Source: Alistipes sp.
Lineage (GTDB): Bacteria; Bacteroidota; Bacteroidia; Bacteroidales; Rikenellaceae
Direction: 5' to 3'
NCBI GenBank assembly: GCA_017560305.1
Contig: JAFYOF010000090.1
Location: forward strand, 1-12,329
DNA: 12,329 bases
Shown: positions 4,864 to 11,295 of the stretch, in pieces
Layout of the letters: the number at the start of each line of letters is the position of its first letter
Position numbering within the stretch: the first letter of the stretch is position 1
Position numbers and translations under genes: made by a program
The notes under the pieces: generated by a model
What the model saw: the letters and a program-made list of their open reading frames with translations, nothing else
Databases searched by the model: none
What the model was told of the DNA's origin: nothing

Positions 4864-5895
4864 TTATCTCACTCTAATTCGCTGACCGATGCGCAATGTC
4901 GAAGTCTTTTTAAGGCCATTGAGCTGGCACAACTTTGTCACGGTTGTGTGGTTGTTGATTGCGATACGACCGAGCGTGTCACCACTCTTGACAACATGAT
5001 ACTTGATAGCTGCCGCCTCGGCTGCAATCTTCTTGTCCTCCTCGTCGCTCTGCACCTCCTCGTCGAAGTCCTGCGTAAAGCGAGAGTATGGGCTGTAGTA
5101 TGTGCGCTTGAGGAGGAATGTCTCACGGCGCAGAGTACCCGTTGCGAAGTCAATCAGACGCTCTGGGTCGAATGAGTGACCCTTATAACGAATCTCGTAG
5201 TGAAGGTGAGAGCCTGTGCTTCGACCCGTGTTACCACCCTTACCGATAAGCTGACCCGCAGTCACCCAGTCACCCGGCTTCACATTTATCTCCGAGAGGT
5301 GGGCGTAGAATGTCTCCAAACCATTGTCGTGGCGGATGATGATGAGGTGACCATAACCGCGCGCAACATAGGTTGTAAGGCGCACACGACCATCAAATGT
5401 CGCATAGATTGGGTCGCCAGTCTCAAGGTCGATATCCGTACCCTGATGGATACCACGGCGGCGAGGACCATACTTCGATGTCACACGACCTGTGATTGGA
5501 CAGTGGTAGCTCTTCAGCGTGTCAACCAGATCAATGACCATTGACATTGGCAAATCCTTCAACTCGACATTGTAGGCGTGAATCTTGGATGTATCCCAGT
5601 TCTGGGTGTAGATTGTCTCGTCCAGCACATCGATGTCGCGGTTGCGGACATAACGCCAGGTGTTGTCGTTGTAGAGCACGATGCTCAAACCCTCGCTCGT
5701 TGATGGGATGGTATCCACCACCAACACATCCTTCACATCAAATGTAGCACCCGACTGCAGCGGCACGCGCTTCACGATAACCGCATCCGAAGGCAGTGAG
5801 TCCTTGTTAATCTTGCTCGCTGTTGTGTTCTGTGCCGATACTGCGCCCGCCACCAAAAGCATAAGGCAGAGCATCAGCGTCTTCTTAAAATTCAT
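4864..5895 (-). CDS. Exported M23 metallopeptidase with C-terminal LysM domain
   Basis: This 343-residue protein is a probable peptidoglycan endopeptidase (LytM/lysostaphin type) acting in the periplasm. A signal peptide covers about residues 1-21 (cleavage likely at SA|Q). The M23 domain spans about 130-250, with zinc ligands His150 and Asp154 (GIHQGTD) and the second His of HLH (His232). His230 and His199 (YAHL) are the expected catalytic histidines, so the active site appears complete. A LysM peptidoglycan-binding domain occupies about 299-343 (YHVVKSGDTLGRIAI...LRIGQRIRV). The 22-130 segment has no recognised domain. The gene is the last of a five-gene operon, 21 nt after the DUF3109 stop, with a purine-rich AGAGAGA upstream. 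Because all metal ligands are present it is more likely a hydrolase than a degenerate NlpD/EnvC-like amidase activator. Confidence 0.93.
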   Translation of the reverse strand: MNFKKTLMLCLMLLVAGAVSAQNTTASKINKDSLPSDAVIVKRVPLQSGATFDVKDVLVVDTIPSTSEGLSIVLYNDNTWRYVRNRDIDVLDETIYTQNWDTSKIHAYNVELKDLPMSMVIDLVDTLKSYHCPITGRVTSKYGPRRRGIHQGTDIDLETGDPIYATFDGRVRLTTYVARGYGHLIIIRHDNGLETFYAHLSEINVKPGDWVTAGQLIGKGGNTGRSTGSHLHYEIRYKGHSFDPERLIDFATGTLRRETFLLKRTYYSPYSRFTQDFDEEVQSDEEDKKIAAEAAAIKYHVVKSGDTLGRIAINNHTTVTKLCQLNGLKKTSTLRIGQRIRVR

Positions 5896-5916
5896 TGGTT
5901 CTATCTCTCTTTTAAT

Positions 5917-6492
5917 TTATTCCTGTTCTTTAATCATCTGCTCGGCACTCTCCAACGCCTTGTAGAAATCCTCACCGAAACGGCGGATGATAGGCTCCTT
6001 GAGCGCCTTGTAAACAGGCACACCCAACTTTTTGCCGCACTCCACAGCGTCACGGCATACCGCCCAGCGGTGGTAGTTCAAGCCATAGGTGCCATTTCTG
6101 AACTGCTTCACGCGGATTGGGTACAAGTGACACGAAATAGGTTTCAGGAACGAGCACTTACCCTCACGGTAGGCACGCTCGATGGCGCAGAATGTGATAC
6201 CATCCTCCTCGAAGGCGTAGGCGCAAGCGGCGTTGTCAACCAAAGGCGTTGTGTAGTCGCCATCCTGATCCACCACCATAAAGCCCTGCTCAAGCACAGC
6301 CTCACGACCCTCCTCGGTCATATAAGGGGCGTAGTTGTCGAACTCCTCCTCCAACAAATCCACCTCATCAATATCAAGGGGAGCACCAGCATCACCCTCG
6401 ACACAACAGATTCCCTTGCACTTACCCAAGTCGCAAGCGAAACACTCACGCAGAAGATCTGCGCTCACGATCTTATCATCAATTTCAATCAC
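5917..6492 (-). CDS. DUF3109 family cysteine-cluster protein (GTG start)
   Basis: The 191-residue product matches the DUF3109 family of the Bacteroidota, related to YkgJ-type zinc/iron-chelating cysteine-cluster proteins of unknown biochemical role. Eleven cysteines are present, including the N-terminal cluster C17-x2-C20-x4-C25-x3-CC29-30 followed by VEGDAGAPL, and others at 90, 102, 113, 121, 146 and 152, with SCHLYPIR at 120-127. This suggests bound metal, possibly Fe-S or zinc. The start is GTG at 6492, chosen because MIEIDDKIVS is the family's usual N-terminus. GTG overlaps the nadD stop TGA by four bases (GTGA), a layout typical of translational coupling. It is cytoplasmic by lack of a signal sequence. 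Confidence 0.9.
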   Translation of the reverse strand: MIEIDDKIVSADLLRECFACDLGKCKGICCVEGDAGAPLDIDEVDLLEEEFDNYAPYMTEEGREAVLEQGFMVVDQDGDYTTPLVDNAACAYAFEEDGITFCAIERAYREGKCSFLKPISCHLYPIRVKQFRNGTYGLNYHRWAVCRDAVECGKKLGVPVYKALKEPIIRRFGEDFYKALESAEQMIKEQE

Positions 6493-7304
6493 GGGTTGTA
6501 AATATCTTTATATCTGAATTCCAAAATCTCCTCTACCATCTCGCGGAACTGACGAGCCTCCTCCAACTCGGGATTCAACTCCTCGGCCTTGCGAAAATCG
6601 TTTATTGCGTTACCCCACTCATTCTGGCGGTAGTAGCACTTGCCTCGCTCGATGTATAGTTCGGCGCTCTCCTGCTGCGAGAGGGCGGCTGTCAGGGTGC
6701 TTGTCTTGCGCGACAAAGTCCACAAGCCCTGCTGCTTGATATATCCTCTAACCTCCGCATCGAGCATCCGCGACACATCATCTCCACGCTCAAGTCTATC
6801 ACGCACCTCGGTTGATGAATATGGGCACTGGGGCGCATCCTCAAGGAAGTGAGTGCGGGGCGTTGAGAAGGTCATCTCCACACCTGGGCGGGGATAGACA
6901 TAGATGTCGTAACCAGCAATAATCTTCTCGGGCTCACGCCACAAAGGCAACTGGTTGATAAGGTCGGTGCCCATCAGGATGGAAAACTCCATCTGGTCGC
7001 CATAGTTCTCGGAAAGATGCTGCAGGGTGTTGACCGTATAAGATGGCTTCTCCAGCAGAAACTCAATCACCGAAGGGCGTATCTGCTCGGGGTAGCGGCT
7101 ATTCTTGCACGCCATCTCCACCATCGCATAGCGGTCCATCTCCGCCGCCAGCTCCCAGTTCTGCTTGAATGGGTTTTGCGGTGAGATAATCATCGCCACC
7201 TCGTCGCACAACTTATTCTCAACGGCATACTCCGCCAAGGCGATATGACCATTGTGCACGGGGTTGAACGACCCGAAGAAGAGCATCATTCGTCGCTTTG
7301 CCAT
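6489..7304 (-). CDS. nadD: Nicotinate-nucleotide adenylyltransferase NadD with TPR-like C-terminal extension
   Basis: NadD joins ATP and nicotinate mononucleotide to make deamido-NAD in NAD biosynthesis. The first 195 or so residues are a complete NadD: GSFNPVHNGH at 11-20 (the HxGH nucleotidyltransferase motif at 17-20), GTDLINQLPLW at 112-122 and SSTEVR at 163-168, the counterpart of the ISSTxIR motif. NadD is usually about 190-210 residues; this protein has 271. The extra 70 residues (about 200-271) read as a TPR-like helical hairpin, with AELYIERGKCYYRQNEWGNA then INDFRKAEELNP, and finish in EFRYKDIYNP. The fusion is in frame with no sign of a broken stop. The gene starts two bases after the gmk stop and overlaps the DUF3109 start, so it sits in the middle of one operon. 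Confidence 0.94.
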   Translation of the reverse strand: MAKRRMMLFFGSFNPVHNGHIALAEYAVENKLCDEVAMIISPQNPFKQNWELAAEMDRYAMVEMACKNSRYPEQIRPSVIEFLLEKPSYTVNTLQHLSENYGDQMEFSILMGTDLINQLPLWREPEKIIAGYDIYVYPRPGVEMTFSTPRTHFLEDAPQCPYSSTEVRDRLERGDDVSRMLDAEVRGYIKQQGLWTLSRKTSTLTAALSQQESAELYIERGKCYYRQNEWGNAINDFRKAEELNPELEEARQFREMVEEILEFRYKDIYNP

Positions 7305-7306
7305 CG

Positions 7307-7879
7307 CTATCGAGCCAAAAAGTCGTTGATAATCTGCTTGGTGTCGGCAACCGCCTTGTCCAGTTCGTCGTTCACCACCACAAAGTCAAACTCAGGGGCT
7401 TTCGACATCTCGAACTCCGCCTTTGCGATGCGCTTCTCGATAGTCTCCATAGAGTCTGTACCACGGCCAATCAAGCGCTCACGCAGAGCCTCAACAGATG
7501 GCGCCTGAATGAAGATTGAGCACGCATTCTCGCCGAAGATGCGCTTGAGGCTGATACCGCCCATCACATCCACATCGAAGATGATGACATTGCCCTTCGC
7601 CCAGATGCGCTGCATCTCGCTCTTGAGAGTGCCGTAGCAAGTGCCGTTATAGACCTCCTCCCACTCTACGAAAGCATCCTCCTCGACCTTCTTGCGGAAC
7701 TCCTCCTGCGTGAGGAAGAAGTAATCCACGCCGTTCTGCTCCTGACCACGAGGCTGGCGCGAAGTGGCCGAGATTGAGAACTCAAACTGTGGGAACACCT
7801 GCAAAAGTTGCTTTACAATGGTTGTCTTGCCCGAACCGCTTGGGGCCGAGAATATGATTAATTTGCCTGTCAATTCCAT
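7307..7879 (-). CDS. gmk: Guanylate kinase
   Basis: Gmk phosphorylates GMP to GDP with ATP, an essential step of guanine nucleotide supply in the cytoplasm. The 190-residue length is typical. The P-loop SAPSGSGKTT is at 11-20, the GMP-binding SATSRQPRGQEQNGVDYFF lies at 37-55, and the lid and later core (FDVDVMGG at 101-108, RLIGRGTDS at 135-143) are all present. No key residue is missing. It starts nine bases after the yicC stop and ends two bases before nadD, indicating co-transcription. Confidence 0.97.
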   Translation of the reverse strand: MELTGKLIIFSAPSGSGKTTIVKQLLQVFPQFEFSISATSRQPRGQEQNGVDYFFLTQEEFRKKVEEDAFVEWEEVYNGTCYGTLKSEMQRIWAKGNVIIFDVDVMGGISLKRIFGENACSIFIQAPSVEALRERLIGRGTDSMETIEKRIAKAEFEMSKAPEFDFVVVNDELDKAVADTKQIINDFLAR

Positions 7880-7888
7880 CTTTGCTGA

Positions 7889-8761
7889 TTATAAAATGTT
7901 TAACACCTGCTCCTTGATTTTCTCCAGCTCATCCTTCATCTTCACCACCAGAATCTGCATATTCGCCTCGTTGGCCTTCGAGCCGAGGGTGTTGATCTCA
8001 CGACCCATCTCCTGAGCGATGAAGCCGAGCTTGCGACCCACAGCCTCCTCCGACGCAGCCACCTCACGGAAGTAGTTGCAGTGGTTTGAAAGGCGTACCT
8101 TCTCCTCGGTGATGTCAAGCTTCTCGATGTAGAAAATCATCTCCTGCTCGAGGCGGTTGGTATCCACATCAACCTTGAGCTGAGCCAGATTCTCACGGAT
8201 GCGATTCTTGATAGTCTCGGCACGCATAGCCTCGTAAGGCTCAACCTGACGCTTGTACTCCTCAATCTGGTCTACGCGGCGCAACAGGTCGGCAATCAGC
8301 GTTGCACCCTCCTGCTCGCGGAAAGCACCAAACTGCTCCAGAGCCTGCTTCAGAGCCTGCTTCAATGCCTCGCTCTCCTCCTCCGACAGACTCTCCGCCT
8401 GAGACGAAACCACCTCGGGCATACGCAACACCGCTGGCACGATAGCGTCATAGTCGGCGCTCACGCCCGAATAGGTCAAAGCCTCATTCACCTGACGGAT
8501 ATACTCGCCAAAAATCTCCTTGTTCACGGTTGCTGATGTGCTGACTGCTGTGTTCTCAACCGACACGGTGACATCAGCCTTACCGCGCTGGATGGCAGCC
8601 GACGCCACACCACGCAACTCAAACTCCAGCTGGCGGTAGATGGCGGGCATACGCACCGACAAATCGAGCTGCTTGGAGTTGAGCGAGCGCACCTCAACGG
8701 TTATCTTCTTGCCTGGCAACGATACTTCACCCTTACCAAAGCCTGTCATTGATTTTATCAT
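7889..8761 (-). CDS. yicC: YicC/YloC family endoribonuclease
   Basis: The 290-residue product belongs to the YicC family, whose E. coli member is an endoribonuclease involved in RNA turnover. The start is the ATG at 8761, giving the family's hallmark N-terminus MIKSMTGFGKGE; an in-frame ATG 36 codons upstream would translate through the promoter and 5' hairpin and lacks family similarity. The N-terminal YicC domain spans about 1-155 and the C-terminal DUF1732 domain about 205-290, with the signature FIAQEMGREINTLGSKA at 247-263 and the terminal KMKDELEKIKEQVLNIL. It heads the five-gene operon yicC-gmk-nadD-DUF3109-M23, and the yicC-gmk pairing is common in bacteria. Confidence 0.95.
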   Translation of the reverse strand: MIKSMTGFGKGEVSLPGKKITVEVRSLNSKQLDLSVRMPAIYRQLEFELRGVASAAIQRGKADVTVSVENTAVSTSATVNKEIFGEYIRQVNEALTYSGVSADYDAIVPAVLRMPEVVSSQAESLSEEESEALKQALKQALEQFGAFREQEGATLIADLLRRVDQIEEYKRQVEPYEAMRAETIKNRIRENLAQLKVDVDTNRLEQEMIFYIEKLDITEEKVRLSNHCNYFREVAASEEAVGRKLGFIAQEMGREINTLGSKANEANMQILVVKMKDELEKIKEQVLNIL

Positions 8762-8787
8762 AGTCTTATTGTTTGTTCTTCGTAACG

Positions 8788-8827
8788 CCCGCTTTTCACG
8801 ATGGGTTATCTTTAGATAAAAAGCGGG
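8788..8827 (-). promoter_or_regulatory. Hairpin at the 5' end of the yicC operon mRNA
   Basis: CCCGCTTTT and AAAAGCGGG (8788-8796 and 8819-8827) form a perfect 9-bp stem, with TATC/GATA nested inside. It begins only a few bases after the predicted transcription start, leaving about 26 nt to the yicC ATG. No T-tract follows, so it is not a terminator. A 5' stem of this kind could protect the mRNA or be a target for regulation; that is inference. Confidence 0.6.
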
Positions 8828-8838
8828 ATAAATCTTGG

Positions 8839-8870
8839 CAAAGATAATATCTTTGGTCGGGTTATACAAA
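8839..8870 (-). promoter_or_regulatory. Consensus Bacteroidota promoter of the yicC operon
   Basis: On the minus strand TTTG (8867-8870) and TATCTTTG (8839-8846) are separated by exactly 20 bases, a near-ideal TTTG-N19-21-TAnnTTTG promoter. The predicted start is about 70 nt ahead of the yicC ATG. Confidence 0.82.
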
Positions 8871-9091
8871 TTTTTCGGCGTATCTTATTGGCGCAACTTC
8901 ACTCTCGGGAGAAGTTATTTTCCGTGATTTGAAACTTTTGCGAAAACGATTTGGGGTAATGTAAAAATTTATGAAAAATTTTAATTACTACTCAAAACGG
9001 GGGCTTTGCTTCGAGTTTATTATTAAATTTTCTAAATAACTATGAATTTTAATGTTTTTTCTCACAAAAAGCGACAATCACCACCAAAATT
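8871..9091. other. Divergent spacer between the yicC and serC operons, no gene seen
   Basis: This A/T-rich stretch lies between the outward-facing promoters of the two operons. It contains a short hairpin, AACTTC/GAAGTT (8895-8900 and 8911-8916, 10-nt loop), and A/T-rich partial palindromes around 8966-8985. No ORF, RNA gene or recognisable operator was supported. Confidence 0.55.
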
Positions 9092-9104
9092 ATGATTGAA
9101 TCAT
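9092..9104. promoter_or_regulatory. Palindrome abutting the serC promoter (candidate operator)
   Basis: ATGATTGAATCAT is a perfect 13-bp palindrome with an odd centre, placed immediately before the -33 TTTG of the serC promoter. A further partial match, AATAATCAT, lies within the promoter spacer. Position and symmetry suit a regulator-binding site, but A/T-rich palindromes also arise by chance. Confidence 0.4.
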
Positions 9105-9135
9105 TTTGAATAATCATATTTTTTTATTTACTTTG
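9105..9135 (+). promoter_or_regulatory. Promoter of the serC-serA-DUF1015 operon
   Basis: TTTG (9105-9108) and TTACTTTG (9128-9135, one mismatch from TAnnTTTG) are separated by 19 bases. The predicted transcript begins at about 9142, giving a leader of about 50 nt before the serC ATG. Confidence 0.62.
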
Positions 9136-9194
9136 TTCTACAGAACGACCCGACCGAGGTTGTTTGATTGGAATACTTAAAACTCTACAATATT

Positions 9195-10265
9195 ATGAAA
9201 AAGCACAATTTCAACGCTGGACCTTCTATTCTTCCAGATGTCGTACTCGAAGCAGCCGCAAAGGCTATTATTGATTTTGACGGAACAGGTCTTTCGCTGC
9301 TCTCAATATCACACCGTACACCCGAGTTTGAGGCTGTCCTCGCCGAGGCACAGTCGCTCTTCAGAGAGTTGCTCAACATCCCCGACAACTACAAGATTTA
9401 CTTCGTGGGCGGTGGTGCAAGCACCCAGTTCTTCCACATCCCAGCCAACTTCCTTGGCAAGAAGGCGGGTTATGTGAACACCGGCGTGTGGACAAAGAAG
9501 GCTATCAAGGAGGCGAAGTTCTATGGTGAGGTGAAGGTTATCGCCACATCGGAGGATAAGAATTTCTCATACATCCCAAAGGGCTACACCATCCCCGAGG
9601 ACTTGGACTACTTCTACATCTGCTCAAACAACACCATCTATGGTACAGAGTACAAGACAGATATCGACTCTCCAGTGCCAATGATTGCAGATATGAGTTC
9701 CGACATCCTGAGCCGACCTATTGATGTGAGCAAGTATGCTATGATTTACGGTGGCGCACAGAAGAACCTCGCACCTGCGGGCGTATCATTCGTTATCATC
9801 CGTGACGATATGCTAGAGAAGGTTGTTCGCCCATTGCCAACAATGATGAATGTGAACACCCATGTCGAGAACGATTCAATGTTCAATACACCTCCCGTAT
9901 TCCCTATCTATGTTCTGCGTGAGACATTGAAGTGGATGAAGGCCGAGGGCGGCTTGGAGGAGATTTACCGCCGCAATGTTGAGAAGGCTACCCTACTCTA
10001 CAATGAGATTGACCGCAACTCTCTCTTCAAGGGCACAGTTGCCGAGGAGGACCGCTCGCTGATGAACATCTGCTTCGTGATGAGCGAGGGCAACGAGGAG
10101 TTGATGCCAGAGTTTATGGCATTCGCAAAGTCTCGCGGAATGGTCGGCATCAAGGGTCACCGCCTGGTGGGTGGTTTCCGCGCATCCTGCTACAATGCTT
10201 GTCCAAAGGAGAGCGTAGAGGCTCTGGTGGCTTGTATGCAGGAGTTCGAGCAGATGCACAAGTAA
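9195..10265 (+). CDS. serC: Phosphoserine aminotransferase
   Basis: SerC is a PLP enzyme that converts 3-phosphohydroxypyruvate and glutamate to phosphoserine, the second step of serine synthesis; it can also act in pyridoxal phosphate synthesis. The 356-residue length is normal. The N-terminus [14 protein letters not shown] is the family signature and fixes the start at 9195; an in-frame ATG nine codons upstream adds MEYLKLYNI, unlike the family. GGGASTQF (72-79) binds the cofactor phosphate, and Lys190 in [12 protein letters not shown] is the expected PLP lysine. RPLPTMMN and the C-terminal [13 protein letters not shown] are also conserved. It is the first gene of the operon with serA and the DUF1015 gene. 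Confidence 0.97.
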   Translation: MKKHNFNAGPSILPDVVLEAAAKAIIDFDGTGLSLLSISHRTPEFEAVLAEAQSLFRELLNIPDNYKIYFVGGGASTQFFHIPANFLGKKAGYVNTGVWTKKAIKEAKFYGEVKVIATSEDKNFSYIPKGYTIPEDLDYFYICSNNTIYGTEYKTDIDSPVPMIADMSSDILSRPIDVSKYAMIYGGAQKNLAPAGVSFVIIRDDMLEKVVRPLPTMMNVNTHVENDSMFNTPPVFPIYVLRETLKWMKAEGGLEEIYRRNVEKATLLYNEIDRNSLFKGTVAEEDRSLMNICFVMSEGNEELMPEFMAFAKSRGMVGIKGHRLVGGFRASCYNACPKESVEALVACMQEFEQMHK

Positions 10266-10370
10266 TTTATGGGTTATACATATCACCTCCCCACCCGCCG
10301 CAACCCCTTTGGCGACGATGTGCTGGAGTGGCGCGAGGAGGTGGAGGAATTAATTGAAAACCGAGTTAAG
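10266..10370 (+). other. 105-bp serC-serA junction, open in frame with serA
   Basis: An ATG three bases after the serC stop opens a frame of 34 codons (MGYTYHLPTRRNPFGDDV, then an acidic helix) that runs without a stop into the serA ATG at 10371. Its first 70 or so bases have coding-like composition and the last 25 are A/T-rich like a normal 5' region. It could be a real N-terminal extension of SerA, a remnant of another gene, or untranslated leader. The family comparison favours the later start. Confidence 0.5.
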
Positions 10371-11294
10371 ATGAAGATTTTAATTGCAACTCAAAAACCT
10401 TTCGCAGCAAAGGCTGTCGAGGGTATGAAAGAGATAATTGCAGAGGCAGGCTGCGAGGTTGTGATGCTGGAGCGTTATGAGAATCAGCAGGATTTGGTGG
10501 CTGCCGTTGCCGACGCAGAGGGTCTTATCGTGCGCAGCGACAAGGTAACAGCCGAGGTCATCGCCGCCGCTCCAAAACTCAAGGTTGTGGTGCGTGCTGG
10601 TGCTGGCTACGACAATATCGATCTGGCGGCTGCCACAGAGCATAATGTGGTGGTGATGAACACCCCAGGTCAGAATGCCAACGCCGTGGCTGAGCTCACC
10701 ATCGGTATGATGATTTATATGGCTCGCAACAGCTTCAAGCCTGGCACAGGTATGGAGCTCAGAGGCAAGCGTCTGGGTATTGTGGCCTATGGTGCGATTG
10801 GTCGTATCGTGGCTGATGTGGCTGATGGCTTGGGTATGTATGTCCATGTCTACTCACGCCCTTACCCTAACAAGATTCGCCTCTACGCCAAGCACTTGCG
10901 CCGTGACGACACGCTTGAAAAGATGTTCTCGGAGAGCAATTTCGTATCACTCCATATGCCTGCTACGCCCGAGACAAAGGGTATGATTGGCTATGACCTT
11001 ATAAAACTGATGCCAAAGGGTGGCGTGTTGATTAACACCGCCCGCAAGGAGTTGGTTGACGAGGCTGGTCTGATGCGAGCTTTGGAGGAGCGCAGCGACC
11101 TGAAGTACATCACCGACATCGCCCCATCGAACATCGAGGAGTTGAAGGAGAAGTTCGGCGACAGAGTCTTTGCCACATCAAAGAAGATGGGTGCAGAGAC
11201 TGCCGAGGCAAATATGAACGCAGGTCTGGCGGCGGCGCGTCAGTCGGTAGGCTACCTGCTTCACGGAGAGAACGAATTCCAAGTAAACAAATAA
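10371..11294 (+). CDS. serA: D-3-phosphoglycerate dehydrogenase, short form without ACT domain
   Basis: SerA oxidises 3-phosphoglycerate to 3-phosphohydroxypyruvate, the first step of serine synthesis. From the ATG at 10371 the product has 307 residues (MKILIATQKPFAAKAVEGMK...), the size of short PGDHs that lack the regulatory ACT and ASB domains of the roughly 410-residue E. coli enzyme, so serine feedback through an ACT domain is not expected. Substrate-binding VRAGAGYDNID is at 74-84. The Rossmann motif GIVAYGAIGR is at 136-145, and the catalytic Arg is expected at 225 in INTARKELVDE. At the position of the usual catalytic His (TPHxG) this protein has ATSKKMGAETAEA, with Lys271/Lys272. The end of the second Rossmann strand reads VYSRP, with no acidic residue. 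It lies 105 bases after serC. Confidence 0.94.
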   Translation: MKILIATQKPFAAKAVEGMKEIIAEAGCEVVMLERYENQQDLVAAVADAEGLIVRSDKVTAEVIAAAPKLKVVVRAGAGYDNIDLAAATEHNVVVMNTPGQNANAVAELTIGMMIYMARNSFKPGTGMELRGKRLGIVAYGAIGRIVADVADGLGMYVHVYSRPYPNKIRLYAKHLRRDDTLEKMFSESNFVSLHMPATPETKGMIGYDLIKLMPKGGVLINTARKELVDEAGLMRALEERSDLKYITDIAPSNIEELKEKFGDRVFATSKKMGAETAEANMNAGLAAARQSVGYLLHGENEFQVNK

Positions 11295-11295
11295 T

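Noticed and set aside
6070..6501. 143-codon plus-strand frame across the DUF3109 gene
   Set aside because: It is a mirror frame of a well-recognised minus-strand gene with no independent signals.
8762..8869. Longer start for yicC (36 extra residues)
   Set aside because: It would run through the promoter and the 5' hairpin; MIKSMTGFGKGE is the family N-terminus.
10380..10847. 155-codon minus-strand frame across serA
   Set aside because: Its His-rich, low-identity translation is typical of the reverse frame of a GC-biased gene; serA is unambiguous.
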